From positions 3,224,001 to 3,288,000 of the forward strand of contig NZ_VIWW01000001.1 in assembly GCF_007829885.1 (NCBI RefSeq): a stretch of 64,000 nucleotides of DNA, given 5' to 3'. Source of the DNA: Streptomyces brevispora. Lineage in GTDB: Bacteria; Actinomycetota; Actinomycetes; Streptomycetales; Streptomycetaceae. Positions 17,399-26,343 of this stretch are shown in pieces (within the stretch, counting starts at the first letter, position 1; the number at the start of each line of letters is the position of its first letter). The notes under the pieces are model-generated. The model searched no databases and was not told the origin of the DNA. It saw only the letters and a program-made list of their open reading frames with translations. A program made the position numbers and the translations under genes.

Positions 17399-17487
17399 AC
17401 AAGCCGAGACGGCCAGGAGCGGCAAGGACGTTTCGGGACGTTCCACAGAAGGAAGGGGGTCATGACCGCTGTATTTACGCTGGATGC

Positions 17488-18180
17488 ATGGAGCTCATCG
17501 TCCTGTGGGACATCGACCACACCCTCATCGAGAACGCCGGGGTCAGCAAGGAGATCTACGCCGCCGCATTCACAGCCCTGACGGGAAGGGCGCCCGCGGG
17601 GCCGGCGCGGACAGAAGGGCGTACGGACCGGCTGATCATGCGCGACATGTTCCAACGGAACGGCCTGGCCGAGCCGGACTGGACAGCTATCGAGGTGGCA
17701 CTGTCCGGCGCAGGGGCGGCACGTCTCCAGGACCTCAGCCGCCGGGGGACAGCCCTGCCCGGCGTGCGGGAAGTCCTGAAGGAGGTGTCCGTGCGCAGCA
17801 GTTGGGTGTCGTCGGTGCTCACCGGCAATATCGAGGACAACGCCCGCGTGAAGGTCGCGGCCTTCGGCCTTGAGCCCCTTCTCGACCTGCCGGTTGGCGC
17901 TTACGGGGCCGATGCCCTTCAACGCCCCGACCTGGTCGCTGTCGCCCGGGAGCGTGCCCAGCGGCTGCGGGGCGCCCCGGATGGCGTGCCGGTCGTGCTT
18001 GTCGGAGATACCCCGAGGGACGTGGAGGCCGCCCTCGCTACGGGCTCCGAGATCATCGCGGTTGCCTCCGGCGTACACAGCACCGAAGAACTGGCAGACG
18101 CCGGTGCCCGCACGGTTCTGCCCGATCTGATGGACACCGGCCGTGTACTCGGGATTCTGGACGCGCTCTCCGCACGCTGA
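17488..18180 (+). CDS. HAD-superfamily phosphatase-like hydrolase
   Basis: 230 residues from ATG 17488. HAD motif I is VLWDIDHTLIENAG (nucleophile Asp), motif II lies near SSVLTGNIEDNAR, and motif IV is VVLVGDTPRDVEAAL. A helical cap fits between motifs I and II, as in phosphoglycolate-phosphatase-like members. No Shine-Dalgarno is visible before this ATG (TATTTACGC lies 8-16 nt upstream), so the message may be leaderless. It heads a run with the radical-SAM and kinase genes, suggesting a small-molecule or nucleotide-related pathway. Confidence 0.85.
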   Translation: MELIVLWDIDHTLIENAGVSKEIYAAAFTALTGRAPAGPARTEGRTDRLIMRDMFQRNGLAEPDWTAIEVALSGAGAARLQDLSRRGTALPGVREVLKEVSVRSSWVSSVLTGNIEDNARVKVAAFGLEPLLDLPVGAYGADALQRPDLVAVARERAQRLRGAPDGVPVVLVGDTPRDVEAALATGSEIIAVASGVHSTEELADAGARTVLPDLMDTGRVLGILDALSAR

Positions 18181-18287
18181 AAACGTCCCAGGACGTCCTC
18201 GGAGCGTCCCGATACGCGGTGACGAGGTCCGTATCCACCCCGCCAATATCAGGTCTCCCACCAGGCAAGCGCCCGAAGGAGACCCTC

Positions 18288-19189
18288 GTGATCAGCGAAG
18301 TCACCGGGATCCGCAGGATCCGGATGCTGTACTTGCAGCTGCTCTACCGCTGCAACTTTGAATGCCTGCACTGCTTCCACGGCAAGCGGCTCCAGCACGC
18401 CGACGCCTTCACCACGGACGAGGCGGTCAACCTCCTCACACTGATGCGTGACGAGTACGGCACTGAGGCGGTCACCCTGCTGGGCGGCGAGCCGTTCGTG
18501 TACCGCGACCTCGCCCAGGTAGTCCGGTACGCCAAGCGGGACCTGGGTATGCGAGTCGAGATCTGCACCAACGGCTACCGGATCGAGCGCCGGCTCACCG
18601 AGATCGCTCCCGACCTGGACTTGCTCCGGGTATCGCTGGAGGGCATCGGCACGACCAACGACAAGATCCGCAAGTTCGGAAGCTACCGGAGTGCCCTGAG
18701 GGCCTCGAAATCGCCCAGCAACTCGGCGTCCGGGCCGGCGCGACCATGACGGTCACCTCACGCAACATCGACGAGGTCCTGCCGCTCGCCCGCACGTTGC
18801 AGCACCACGGGGTGGAGCAGCTGAAACTCCATTGCCTTCGGCCTGTTGGCAACGCAGCGGATCACCCCGAGCTCCTCGTGAACGACGCCACGGCCTACAC
18901 CCGTCTGCGGGAGGGCCTGGCCTCGGCCGAGCTGGACATCGAGGTGATCCTCGACGAGGACCTGTCCGAGCTGGGTGCGCCGGACGCCTGCCTCCCTGCC
19001 GGGGGCCCTGTGGAGATCGAGCGGATCGAAGCCGACCCGCGCGGCGCGCTCACCATGTCCTGCAAGGCCGTTGGCAAGGACTCGCACGCCTTCTGGTACG
19101 ACAAGCTCACCGATCACATCGACCACCGGCCGTCCGCCACCGACGAACTCACACTCGCAGTGCCGGACGTGGTGTACGGACGTGTCTGA
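18288..19189 (+). pseudogene. Radical SAM protein, interrupted by a one-base deletion
   Basis: GTG 18288 with GAAGGAG 6 nt upstream. The cluster motif YRCNFECLHCF (C-x3-C-x2-C) binds the 4Fe-4S/SAM centre, and LLGGEPFVYRDL is the 'GGEP' SAM motif. Near 18700 the expected frame (SALEGLEIAQQLG-like) is lost because one G is missing in ctgagggc. The correct reading resumes as AGATMTVTSRNIDEVLPLAR (ATG 18746 in frame) to the stop at 19189. Total length would be about 300 residues, similar to small peptide- or nucleoside-modifying radical SAM enzymes. The break may be real or a sequencing error; both halves otherwise look well conserved. Confidence 0.8.
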
Positions 19190-19838
19190 CCCGGCGTCGT
19201 TCGAGAGCGTTGAAGGGCTCCGCGGCACCGGCAAGTCGACGCTCGCCCCCCTGCTCGCGGCCGCTCGTGGCGCGGTACTGGTCCCGACCGTGCCGCCCGC
19301 CTACCAGGCACTGCGGCGGGAGGTCGATCGGCTGGGCAACGTAGAGGCCCGCATGTGCTTCTACCTCTCGGCCGTGCTCACCGCAGCCGATCAGATCCAG
19401 CGGTACCTGTCCGCCGGCATCCCGGTCGTCGTCGAAAGCTACTTCGCACGGTGCCTGGCCAACCACCGCGCTTTCGGAGCCAACCTCTCCGTGTCCCTGC
19501 CGCCGGGCATCCCTCGTCCCATCACCTATCACCTTGTCTGCGCAGAGGACGAGCGTCAGCGCCGACTCGCCAGGCGCGACAAGCCTGTCTCGCGTTGGGA
19601 CGCCCTCGCCGAGATCACCGCAGACAAGATCACCGACGCCTACGCCTCGTTCCCGATGCACCGAGTGAACACCACCGGTCTCACCCCTGACGAGGTACTC
19701 CGAGCCGTCCTGAGCACCCACCCGCAAGGAGAGCAAGCCCGTGCAGACACCCAGCATGTGGCGGCACACCCTTACCTTCTTCCAACGTCGAAGGCCCCCG
19801 CAGCAAGCTGCGGGGGCCTTCGACGTATTGCCCGGTGA
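19182..19838 (+). CDS. P-loop kinase, thymidylate-kinase-like
   Basis: 218 residues from GTG 19182, overlapping the radical-SAM stop by 8 bp. Walker A is FESVEGLRGTGKST. A central ARMCFYLSAVLTAADQIQRY and VVVESYFARCLANHRAFG correspond to the base-binding and DRY-like parts of dTMP-kinase-type folds, and RRLARRDKPVSRWD resembles the lid. A nucleotide or nucleotide-like substrate is likely, consistent with the HAD and radical-SAM neighbours, but no substrate can be named. The last 20 or so residues are read through the att4 terminator; the native C-terminus may end earlier or have been altered at the element junction. Confidence 0.7.
   Translation: MSDPASFESVEGLRGTGKSTLAPLLAAARGAVLVPTVPPAYQALRREVDRLGNVEARMCFYLSAVLTAADQIQRYLSAGIPVVVESYFARCLANHRAFGANLSVSLPPGIPRPITYHLVCAEDERQRRLARRDKPVSRWDALAEITADKITDAYASFPMHRVNTTGLTPDEVLRAVLSTHPQGEQARADTQHVAAHPYLLPTSKAPAASCGGLRRIAR
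19741..19790 (+). pseudogene. 5' stub of a gene cut by the att4 junction
   Basis: GTG 19741, preceded by AAGGAGAGC, starts MQTPSMWRHTLTFFQRR and then enters the terminator/att repeat at 19785. The good ribosome-binding site and the overlap with the kinase tail suggest the fourth gene of this operon was truncated when the element end joined the tRNA locus. The fragment is too short to name. Confidence 0.4.
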
Positions 19839-19900
19839 GAGCAATGGCGGAGGATACGAGATTCGAACTCGTGAGGGGTTGCCCCCAACACGCTTTCCAA
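19785..19900. repeat. att-like direct repeat 4 (at the intact tRNA-Ser)
   Basis: The terminator (19789-19822) and 3' half of the intact tRNA-Ser form the reference copy of the 116-bp repeat seen at 1465, 4648 and 10875. No TGAGAC arm pair flanks it on either side. Crossover at the anticodon loop leaves the tRNA functional because each incoming element restores the 3' half. Confidence 0.9.
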
Positions 19901-19932
19901 GCGTGCGCCCTAGGCCACTAGGCGAATCCTCC
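19845..19932 (-). tRNA. tRNA-Ser(GGA)
   Basis: 88 nt on the minus strand with acceptor stem ggaggat/atcctcc, anticodon loop ttggaaa (GGA), a long variable arm, a gttcgaatc T loop, discriminator G and an encoded CCA. It is the integration target of the island; all elements sit downstream of its 3' end. Confidence 0.95.
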
Positions 19933-20042
19933 GCGGCAAACAATACAAGACGTTGAGGAGTGCTCGCGAACCCGTTCCCCTTCGGTGGTCCCGGTGGGTT
20001 CCTGACGGGTGGGGAGGTGGACTTGCGGGGGCGGGGATCGGC

Positions 20043-20048
20043 TAAGGT
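20043..20048 (+). promoter_or_regulatory. Candidate -10 of the SRP RNA gene
   Basis: taaggt lies 10 nt before the predicted SRP RNA start and about 17 nt after a gacttg hexamer. This is a plausible promoter but weakly supported. Confidence 0.35.
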
Positions 20049-20057
20049 GGGCTTCAG

Positions 20058-20139
20058 CCCCTCACGTGGCGCTATCTGACTGAACTCCCCCAGGGCCGGA
20101 AGGCAGCAAGGGTAGGTTGGCTCTGGCGGGTGCGTGGGG
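20058..20139 (+). ncRNA. ffs: Signal recognition particle RNA (small bacterial type)
   Basis: The conserved apical loop cagggccggaaggcagcaag is present, and the ends pair (cccctcacg with tgcgtgggg). The size of about 82 nt and the position just before dnaX match other streptomycetes. It scaffolds Ffh for membrane-protein targeting. Confidence 0.9.
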
Positions 20140-20267
20140 GGTCCTTACGTTTCCGGGGTCGTCCGGCAGATGTCCGGGGCGCCGGTTTACGGGTGGGTGT
20201 GCTCTCGGGGCCGGTGGTGTGCCCGGCCCGGGGCCGGTTGTCGGTCCGCCCCTATAGCCTCGTATGT

Positions 20268-22478
20268 GTGTCGTCCCTTGCGCTGTACCGCCGCTACCGC
20301 CCCGAGTCGTTCGCCGAGGTCATCGGGCAGGAGCATGTCACTGACCCGTTGCAGCAGGCCCTGCGGAACAACCGGGTCAATCACGCGTACCTGTTCAGCG
20401 GCCCGCGCGGCTGCGGCAAGACGACCAGTGCGCGCATTCTCGCCCGCTGCCTGAACTGTGAGCAGGGGCCGACGCCCACGCCCTGCGGGGAGTGCCAGTC
20501 CTGCCGGGACCTCGCGCGCAACGGGCCGGGGTCGATCGACGTGATCGAGATCGACGCCGCTTCGCACGGTGGTGTGGACGATGCCCGTGATCTACGGGAG
20601 AAGGCGTTCTTCGGGCCCGCGTCGAGTCGTTACAAGATCTACATCATCGACGAGGCGCACATGGTCACGTCGGCGGGGTTCAACGCCCTGCTGAAGGTGG
20701 TCGAGGAGCCGCCGGAGCACCTCAAGTTCATCTTCGCGACCACGGAGCCCGAGAAGGTCATCGGCACCATCCGGTCGCGCACCCATCACTATCCGTTCCG
20801 GCTCGTGCCGCCGGGGACACTGCGCGACTATCTCGCCGAGGTGTGCGCCAAGGAGGACAGCTTCGTCGAGGACGGGGTGCTTCCGCTGGTGGTGCGGGCC
20901 GGCGCAGGTTCCGTGCGTGACTCGATGTCGGTCATGGACCAGTTGCTGGCCGGTGCGGCCGATGACGGTGTGACGTATGCCATGGCGACGTCACTGCTCG
21001 GCTATACGGACGGCTCGCTGCTCGACTCCGTCGTGGACGCCTTCGCGTCGGGCGACGGGGCCGCGGCGTTCGAGGTCGTGGACCGGGTGGTCGAGGGCGG
21101 CAACGACCCGCGGCGCTTCGTCGCCGACCTGCTGGAGCGGCTGCGCGACCTGGTGATCCTGGCCGCGGTGCCGGATGCCGGGGAGAAGGGGCTCATCGAC
21201 GCCCCCGCCGATGTCGTCGAGCGGATGCAGGCCCAGGCGTCCGTCTTCGGAGCCGCCGAGCTGAGCCGCGCCGCCGACCTGGTCAACGAGGGGCTCACGG
21301 AGATGCGCGGGGCGACCTCGCCGCGGCTCCAGGTCGAGCTGATCTGCGCCCGGGTACTGCTGCCCGCGGCCTTCGACGACGAGCGCTCACTGCAGGCACG
21401 GCTGGACCGGCTGGAGCGTGGTGCGTCCTTCGCCACCACCGGCCCGGGGCCCGCCATGGGGTACGTCCCCGGGCCCGAGGCCCTGGCCCACGCCCCCGTC
21501 GCGTCGCAGGCACCGCAAACGCCTCAGCCCTATCAGGCCCCGCAGGCACCACAAGCGCCTCAGGCCTATCAGGCGCAGCCGTCCCCCGGCTCGGGGCCCG
21601 CCGCCGCGCGTGCCGCCGCACGCGGGGACGTGCCGCCCACCGCCCCGGCACAGGCGGCCCGGCCCGCCGACCCCGTACAGCCGCCGCCCGCGGAGGCTGC
21701 CGCAGCCGGTCAGCGGCCCGGCGCCTGGCCCGCAGCGGCCGCGCCCGAGCAGGGGCGCCGGCCCGGAGGCTGGCCGACCGCGTCCACCCCCGGCCAGGCG
21801 CCGGCCCCGCAGGCCGCCCCGGCACCGGCTGCCCCCGTACCGGCCGCGCCCGCTGCACCCGCTCCGGGGCCCGCCGTTCCGGAACCGGCCCCGGGCATGA
21901 CGCAGGGCGCCGGGCAGGTGCGCAACATGTGGCCCGACATCCTGGAGGCGGTCAAGAACCGCCGCCGGTTCACCTGGATCCTGCTCAGCCAGAACGCCCA
22001 GGTCACCGGCTTCGACGGCACCACCCTCCAGATCGGCTTCCTCAACGCGGGTGCCCGCGACAACTTCACGAGCAGCGGCAGCGAGGACGTGCTGAAGCAG
22101 GCACTGGCCGAGCGGTTCAACGCCCAGTGGAAGGTCGAGGCGATCGTCGACCCGTCCGGCGGCGCCGGACAGCCCCCGCAGCCCGGCGGCGGCCGCCCCT
22201 TCACCCCGCCCGCACCGCAGCGCCCGGCGGCGCCCTCGCCGCAGCAGTACGAGCCCCGGCCGGCCCCGGAGCGGCAGCAGCAGCCGGGGGGCGGCGAACC
22301 CGCCGCAGGGCCCGCAGCGCCCCCGTACACCGCCCCCGAGCCGCCCCGCTCGGTCGCCCCGGAGGACGACACCCCCGAGGCCGACGACCCGGACCTGGTC
22401 GACTCCGCCCTCTCCGGCCACGACCTGATCGTCCGCGAACTGGGCGCCACGGTCGTCGAGGAGTTCACCAACGAGTAG
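20268..22478 (+). CDS. dnaX: DNA polymerase III subunit gamma/tau
   Basis: 736 residues from GTG 20268 (SSLALYRRYRPESFAEVIGQ). AAA+ clamp-loader core: Walker A SGPRGCGKTT, four zinc-binding Cys between CLNCEQ and CQSCRDL, Walker B IIDEAHMV, and the sensor region ATTEPEKVIGTIRSR. Domain III follows to about residue 390. A long Pro/Ala/Gln-rich linker (about 395-545) leads to a tau-like C-terminal domain starting at RNMWPDILEAVKNRRRFTW. It loads the beta clamp and links polymerase and helicase at the replication fork. The linker is low-complexity and the usual site of length variation. Confidence 0.97.
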   Translation: MSSLALYRRYRPESFAEVIGQEHVTDPLQQALRNNRVNHAYLFSGPRGCGKTTSARILARCLNCEQGPTPTPCGECQSCRDLARNGPGSIDVIEIDAASHGGVDDARDLREKAFFGPASSRYKIYIIDEAHMVTSAGFNALLKVVEEPPEHLKFIFATTEPEKVIGTIRSRTHHYPFRLVPPGTLRDYLAEVCAKEDSFVEDGVLPLVVRAGAGSVRDSMSVMDQLLAGAADDGVTYAMATSLLGYTDGSLLDSVVDAFASGDGAAAFEVVDRVVEGGNDPRRFVADLLERLRDLVILAAVPDAGEKGLIDAPADVVERMQAQASVFGAAELSRAADLVNEGLTEMRGATSPRLQVELICARVLLPAAFDDERSLQARLDRLERGASFATTGPGPAMGYVPGPEALAHAPVASQAPQTPQPYQAPQAPQAPQAYQAQPSPGSGPAAARAAARGDVPPTAPAQAARPADPVQPPPAEAAAAGQRPGAWPAAAAPEQGRRPGGWPTASTPGQAPAPQAAPAPAAPVPAAPAAPAPGPAVPEPAPGMTQGAGQVRNMWPDILEAVKNRRRFTWILLSQNAQVTGFDGTTLQIGFLNAGARDNFTSSGSEDVLKQALAERFNAQWKVEAIVDPSGGAGQPPQPGGGRPFTPPAPQRPAAPSPQQYEPRPAPERQQQPGGGEPAAGPAAPPYTAPEPPRSVAPEDDTPEADDPDLVDSALSGHDLIVRELGATVVEEFTNE

Positions 22479-22584
22479 GGCGCGTCGCGGGGCAGCGTCC
22501 CGGTGCCGTCGCGGGGCAGCGGCCCGGTGTCCACGGAGCGGCGCCCGTCAAGGCCGCTCCGCCCCGGCGGCTAGGCTGCACCCC

Positions 22585-23835
22585 GTGAAGGTCCTCGTCA
22601 TCGGCGGCGGCGCCCGCGAACACGCCCTGTGCCGCTCTCTCTCCCTCGACTCCGATGTCACCGCTCTGTACTGCGCCCCCGGCAATGCCGGCATCGCAGA
22701 GGTGGCCGAACTGCACCCGGTCGACGCACTCGACGGCGCTGCCGTCGCGCGCCTCGCCACCGAACTGGGCGCCGAGCTGGTGGTCGTCGGCCCGGAGGCA
22801 CCGCTTGTCGCCGGGGTCGCCGACGCCGTGCGCGCCGCCGGCATCCCCTGCTTCGGCCCCTCCGGCGAGGCGGCCCGGCTGGAGGGCTCCAAGGCGTTCG
22901 CCAAGGACGTGATGGCCGGGGCAGGCGTCCCGACCGCCCGTAGCTACGTCTGCACCACCGCCGCCGAGATCGACACGGCCCTCGACGCGTTCGGTGCCCC
23001 GTACGTCGTCAAGGACGACGGACTCGCCGCAGGCAAGGGCGTCGTCGTCACCGATGACGTCCAGGCGGCTCGTGCCCACGCGCTGGCCTGCGACCGCGTG
23101 GTCATCGAGGAATTCCTCGACGGCCCCGAGGTGAGCCTCTTCGCGATCACCGACGGCACCACCGTGCTGCCTCTCCAGCCCGCCCAGGACTTCAAGCGCG
23201 CCCTCGACGACGACGAGGGCCCGAACACCGGCGGCATGGGCGCGTACTCGCCGCTGCCGTGGGCCGACCCCAAGCTGGTCGACGAGGTCATGCAGTCGGT
23301 GCTCCAGCCGACCGTCGACGAGCTGCGCCGCCGCGGCACGCCCTTCTCCGGGCTGCTGTACGCGGGTCTCGCGATCACCTCGCGCGGTGTACGGGTCATC
23401 GAGTTCAACGCGCGCTTCGGTGACCCGGAGACCCAGGTGGTCCTGGCCCGTCTGAAGACCCCGCTGGCCGGTGTCCTGCTGGGCTCCGCCAACGGCACCC
23501 TGGACGAGCTGCCTCCGCTGAAGTGGCGCGACGACGCCGCCGTCACCGTGGTCATCGCCTCCCACAACTACCCGGACACCCCGCGGACGGGTGACCCGAT
23601 CGAGGGTCTCGACGAGGTCGCGGCACAGGATGCGCCGCATGCGTACGTCCTGCACGCCGGAACCCGGCGGGACGGCGACGCGGTCGTCAGCGCGGGCGGC
23701 CGGGTGCTCTCCGTGACCGCGACCGCCAAGGACCTCGCGGGCGCCCGCGAGCGCGCCTACGCGGCGGCGGCCCGGATCCGGCTCGACGGCTCCCAGCTCC
23801 GCACGGACATCGCGAAGAAGGCCGCGGAGGCCTGA
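22585..23835 (+). CDS. purD: Phosphoribosylamine-glycine ligase
   Basis: 416 residues from GTG 22585 (KVLVIGGGAREHALC). ATP-grasp enzyme joining glycine to phosphoribosylamine, step 2 of purine synthesis. Visible signatures: GPEAPLVAGVAD, GKGVVVTDD in the ATP-grasp lid, and NTGGMGAYSPLPW followed by the metal-binding EFNARFGDPE. The length is normal for the family. It follows dnaX by 106 bp. Other purine genes lie at 28, 33-36 and 39-41.7 kb, so the pathway here is clustered but not a single operon. Confidence 0.97.
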   Translation: MKVLVIGGGAREHALCRSLSLDSDVTALYCAPGNAGIAEVAELHPVDALDGAAVARLATELGAELVVVGPEAPLVAGVADAVRAAGIPCFGPSGEAARLEGSKAFAKDVMAGAGVPTARSYVCTTAAEIDTALDAFGAPYVVKDDGLAAGKGVVVTDDVQAARAHALACDRVVIEEFLDGPEVSLFAITDGTTVLPLQPAQDFKRALDDDEGPNTGGMGAYSPLPWADPKLVDEVMQSVLQPTVDELRRRGTPFSGLLYAGLAITSRGVRVIEFNARFGDPETQVVLARLKTPLAGVLLGSANGTLDELPPLKWRDDAAVTVVIASHNYPDTPRTGDPIEGLDEVAAQDAPHAYVLHAGTRRDGDAVVSAGGRVLSVTATAKDLAGARERAYAAAARIRLDGSQLRTDIAKKAAEA

Positions 23836-24243
23836 GCCCCGCGGTCCCGATCGAAGTCTCCTCCGCGGTCCCGAACGCGGTCCCGAACGCGGTCCCGAAC
23901 GCCGTCCCGATCGAGATCCCGAACCCGAACCTGAATCGCGATCGAGATCGAGATCCCGATCGCGGTCCTGATTCGTCCCGCGGTCCTGATTCGTCCCGTC
24001 AGTGCCGTCCCACCTCCGTCGACGCGCCGCTGACCCATGGACAGCGGCGCGTCAGCAGCTTTACCCAAAGCCATTCCATCGAGTGACGGCTGAGCCATCC
24101 GGATGACGCCCGCCGAAGCCCCAACTAAGGTGCGGCGCAAGCATTCCGGCACTTGGCCCACCGGCATTGCGATGTCAGTGACGGGTGCCACAGTGGGGGA
24201 GTGAGCAACACCGCCGCGAGGGCAGAGGGGGTGACATCCAGCC
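23836..24243. repeat. Intergenic gap with degenerate 12-bp tandem repeats (23850-23995)
   Basis: Units close to gcggtcccgaac recur head-to-tail, drifting into cgatcgagatcc and cggtcctgattcgtccc variants over about 145 bp. The remaining sequence to 24243 contains no gene; it should hold the promoter of the membrane protein downstream. The repeat lies just after the purD stop, where a terminator would be expected. Confidence 0.65.
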
Positions 24244-26079
24244 GTGTCCGGTACCAGCGCAGGTGAGGAGTTGGGTGCGCAGGCCGCGCGCGCCCGGGCT
24301 CTTGCCCTGCTGCGCATCCGCAGCAGGGCAACGGCAGTGGCACTGCTGCCCGCGGCCGTCGCCGTCGTGCTGTTCGCCGCGGGCGTGCAGGGTTTCGCCG
24401 ACGGCAGCGGCTGGGATGCGGCGCGCTGGGCCGTGACGGCCTGCGCCGTCGTCGTCCTGCTGGTCGCGGCAGCCGTCGCGATCGCGGTCGTACGGGCGAG
24501 GCCGGCGATCAGCCCGACCGTCCCGCTCAGCGAGAAGGCGGCCCCGGACCTCTACCGGCTGGTCCGTGATCTTGCCGAGCGCCTCGATGTGCCCGCGCCC
24601 TCGGCCATAGCGCTGACGCCCGACTGCGACAGCTGGCTGGAGGACCGCACCCATCCCGCCGCCGACCGCGCGGCCAGGGAAGCTGCTCGCCGGGACGCCG
24701 ACGGGCCGGGGACCGGTCCAGGAGCCCGCCGCCGGGTGCAGGCCGCGCCCGTGCTGGTGATCGGTTCGCCGTTCCTCTGGTGGATGCGGGTCGCGGAGCT
24801 GCGGGCCGTGCTCGCCCCGGTCGTCGCGGGCACGGGCCCCTCCGCCCATCCCGACATAGCCGCGGCCCGGCGCTTCGTACGGGGACTGGACGGAGTCGTC
24901 GCCGACGCGGCCGTGCCCGTCCAGGGGCCGGTGCGCAAGGTTCTGCGGCTGCCGCGCGCCCTCGTCGGCCGGATCGCCCGGCTGCTGCTGCGCAGCTGTC
25001 ACAGCCACGCCGCGGAGATGGAGCGCGGCGTCGCCGCTGCCGCGTCCACCCGTGCCCAGGCGGTGGACTACGGGCTGCGGATCGTCGCCCAGGAGCAGGT
25101 CGGGCTCGCCTACGCGGGCTGGGACCGGCTGCTCACCCGGGTCGCGCTGCCCGCCTGGCGGATGGGGCGCTGGCCGTCCCGGCTCGACGCCGGTGTCGTC
25201 TCCGCCCTCACCGAGCTCTCCCGGCGCGACCGGCTGGCCGACGGGTTCACCTCCCGGCTCGGCGAACGCCCCGCCTGCGACCTCCTGGAGGAACCGGGAG
25301 CGGCCGACGAGGCGGCGTCCCTGCTGGCCGCCAGGCTCTTCCACGGCGGTCCCGCGGAGACGGGGCCCGGCTGGTCCCCGGTGGACTGGCAGCAGTACCC
25401 GGAAGAGGTCGTCGACCGGAAATGGCGCACCGAGGCGGCCCGTCTGCACCGCGTCCTGGACGACATGAGTGTGCCGCCCGCCTCCGCCGCCGGTATGTCC
25501 GGCATGGCCGGTGCCGCGGTGCCCACGCTGGCCCGCGTCGTCGAGCATCTCGCCTCGGGCAACGGCAGCGGTCTGGAGCTCGCGGCAGGGATCAGTGCCG
25601 CGGTGGCCCGTGACGAGGCCCAGGCACAGGTCCAGAGCCCACAGCAGGTACCAGGCAGTGCAGGCGGTGCAGGCGGTTCAGGCAGTACAGGTGGTGCAGG
25701 TGGTGTCAGCAGTTCCGGCGGGCCCGGTGGTTCCGGTGGTTCCGGTGGGTCCAGCGGTTCCGGAGGTTCCGGTGGGGACGTGCTGGACTTCTGGGGGCCC
25801 GACCCCCTCCCGCTGTTCCCGCTCCAGCCACCACGTACGGGGACCGAGCTGCTGGCCGACCATGTCGCGGCGATGGTCTGCTGCGCCGCCGTCGACACGG
25901 CGGGCGCGGCCCCCGGACTCGACTGGCTCGACGGGCCCGCGCTGCTGGTCGACGGCGAACGCAGGTCCGATCTCGGCACCCCGGTTCTCAGCCTCGTCGA
26001 GGACGGCGACGCCGGCCCCCTGCACTCCTGGCTCGCCTCGGTCGGTGTGCGTACCGACAAACCCGTCCGTCTCGTCTGA
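24244..26079 (+). CDS. Membrane protein resembling M48 peptidases but without the zinc motif
   Basis: 611 residues from GTG 24244. Two membrane helices (about 28-46 and 60-80) precede a cytosolic part. The run APVLVIGSPFLWWMRVAELR then AVLAPVVAG lines up with the M48 pattern 'ELRAVLAHELGH', but the HExxH zinc ligands are replaced by PVVAG, so it would be a pseudo-peptidase. A Gly/Ser-rich run (about 470-510) is repeat-like and separates off the last 100 residues. It is apparently conserved in streptomycetes next to purD, role unknown. The M48 relation is my inference. Confidence 0.6.
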   Translation: MSGTSAGEELGAQAARARALALLRIRSRATAVALLPAAVAVVLFAAGVQGFADGSGWDAARWAVTACAVVVLLVAAAVAIAVVRARPAISPTVPLSEKAAPDLYRLVRDLAERLDVPAPSAIALTPDCDSWLEDRTHPAADRAAREAARRDADGPGTGPGARRRVQAAPVLVIGSPFLWWMRVAELRAVLAPVVAGTGPSAHPDIAAARRFVRGLDGVVADAAVPVQGPVRKVLRLPRALVGRIARLLLRSCHSHAAEMERGVAAAASTRAQAVDYGLRIVAQEQVGLAYAGWDRLLTRVALPAWRMGRWPSRLDAGVVSALTELSRRDRLADGFTSRLGERPACDLLEEPGAADEAASLLAARLFHGGPAETGPGWSPVDWQQYPEEVVDRKWRTEAARLHRVLDDMSVPPASAAGMSGMAGAAVPTLARVVEHLASGNGSGLELAAGISAAVARDEAQAQVQSPQQVPGSAGGAGGSGSTGGAGGVSSSGGPGGSGGSGGSSGSGGSGGDVLDFWGPDPLPLFPLQPPRTGTELLADHVAAMVCCAAVDTAGAAPGLDWLDGPALLVDGERRSDLGTPVLSLVEDGDAGPLHSWLASVGVRTDKPVRLV

Positions 26080-26343
26080 ACAGCTACGGGACCGGGCGCG
26101 TCCGCCATATCCGGTGCGTAGTCGAGGCGCTCCGACGCTCTCCCACGCACTCCGAGGTGCAACTGGGGCGCAATTGCGGCATATCACCCGCCTGAGCGCC
26201 CAACGCCCGGAAACTCAGGTTCCGTTAACGTCGATTCGCGACGAACGGTGACGGGGTGGATGCGTTATGTGATGTGCTGGGGATCGGCGCTGACAGCCGG
26301 CGCACCACTGTTGTTCCGGGGGCCTGAGAGAGGGAAGCGCGTT

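Noticed and set aside
23757..25548. Minus-strand frames across the purD end and the membrane protein
   Set aside because: Low-complexity RD/VR repeats arise from the 12-bp intergenic repeat; no domain.
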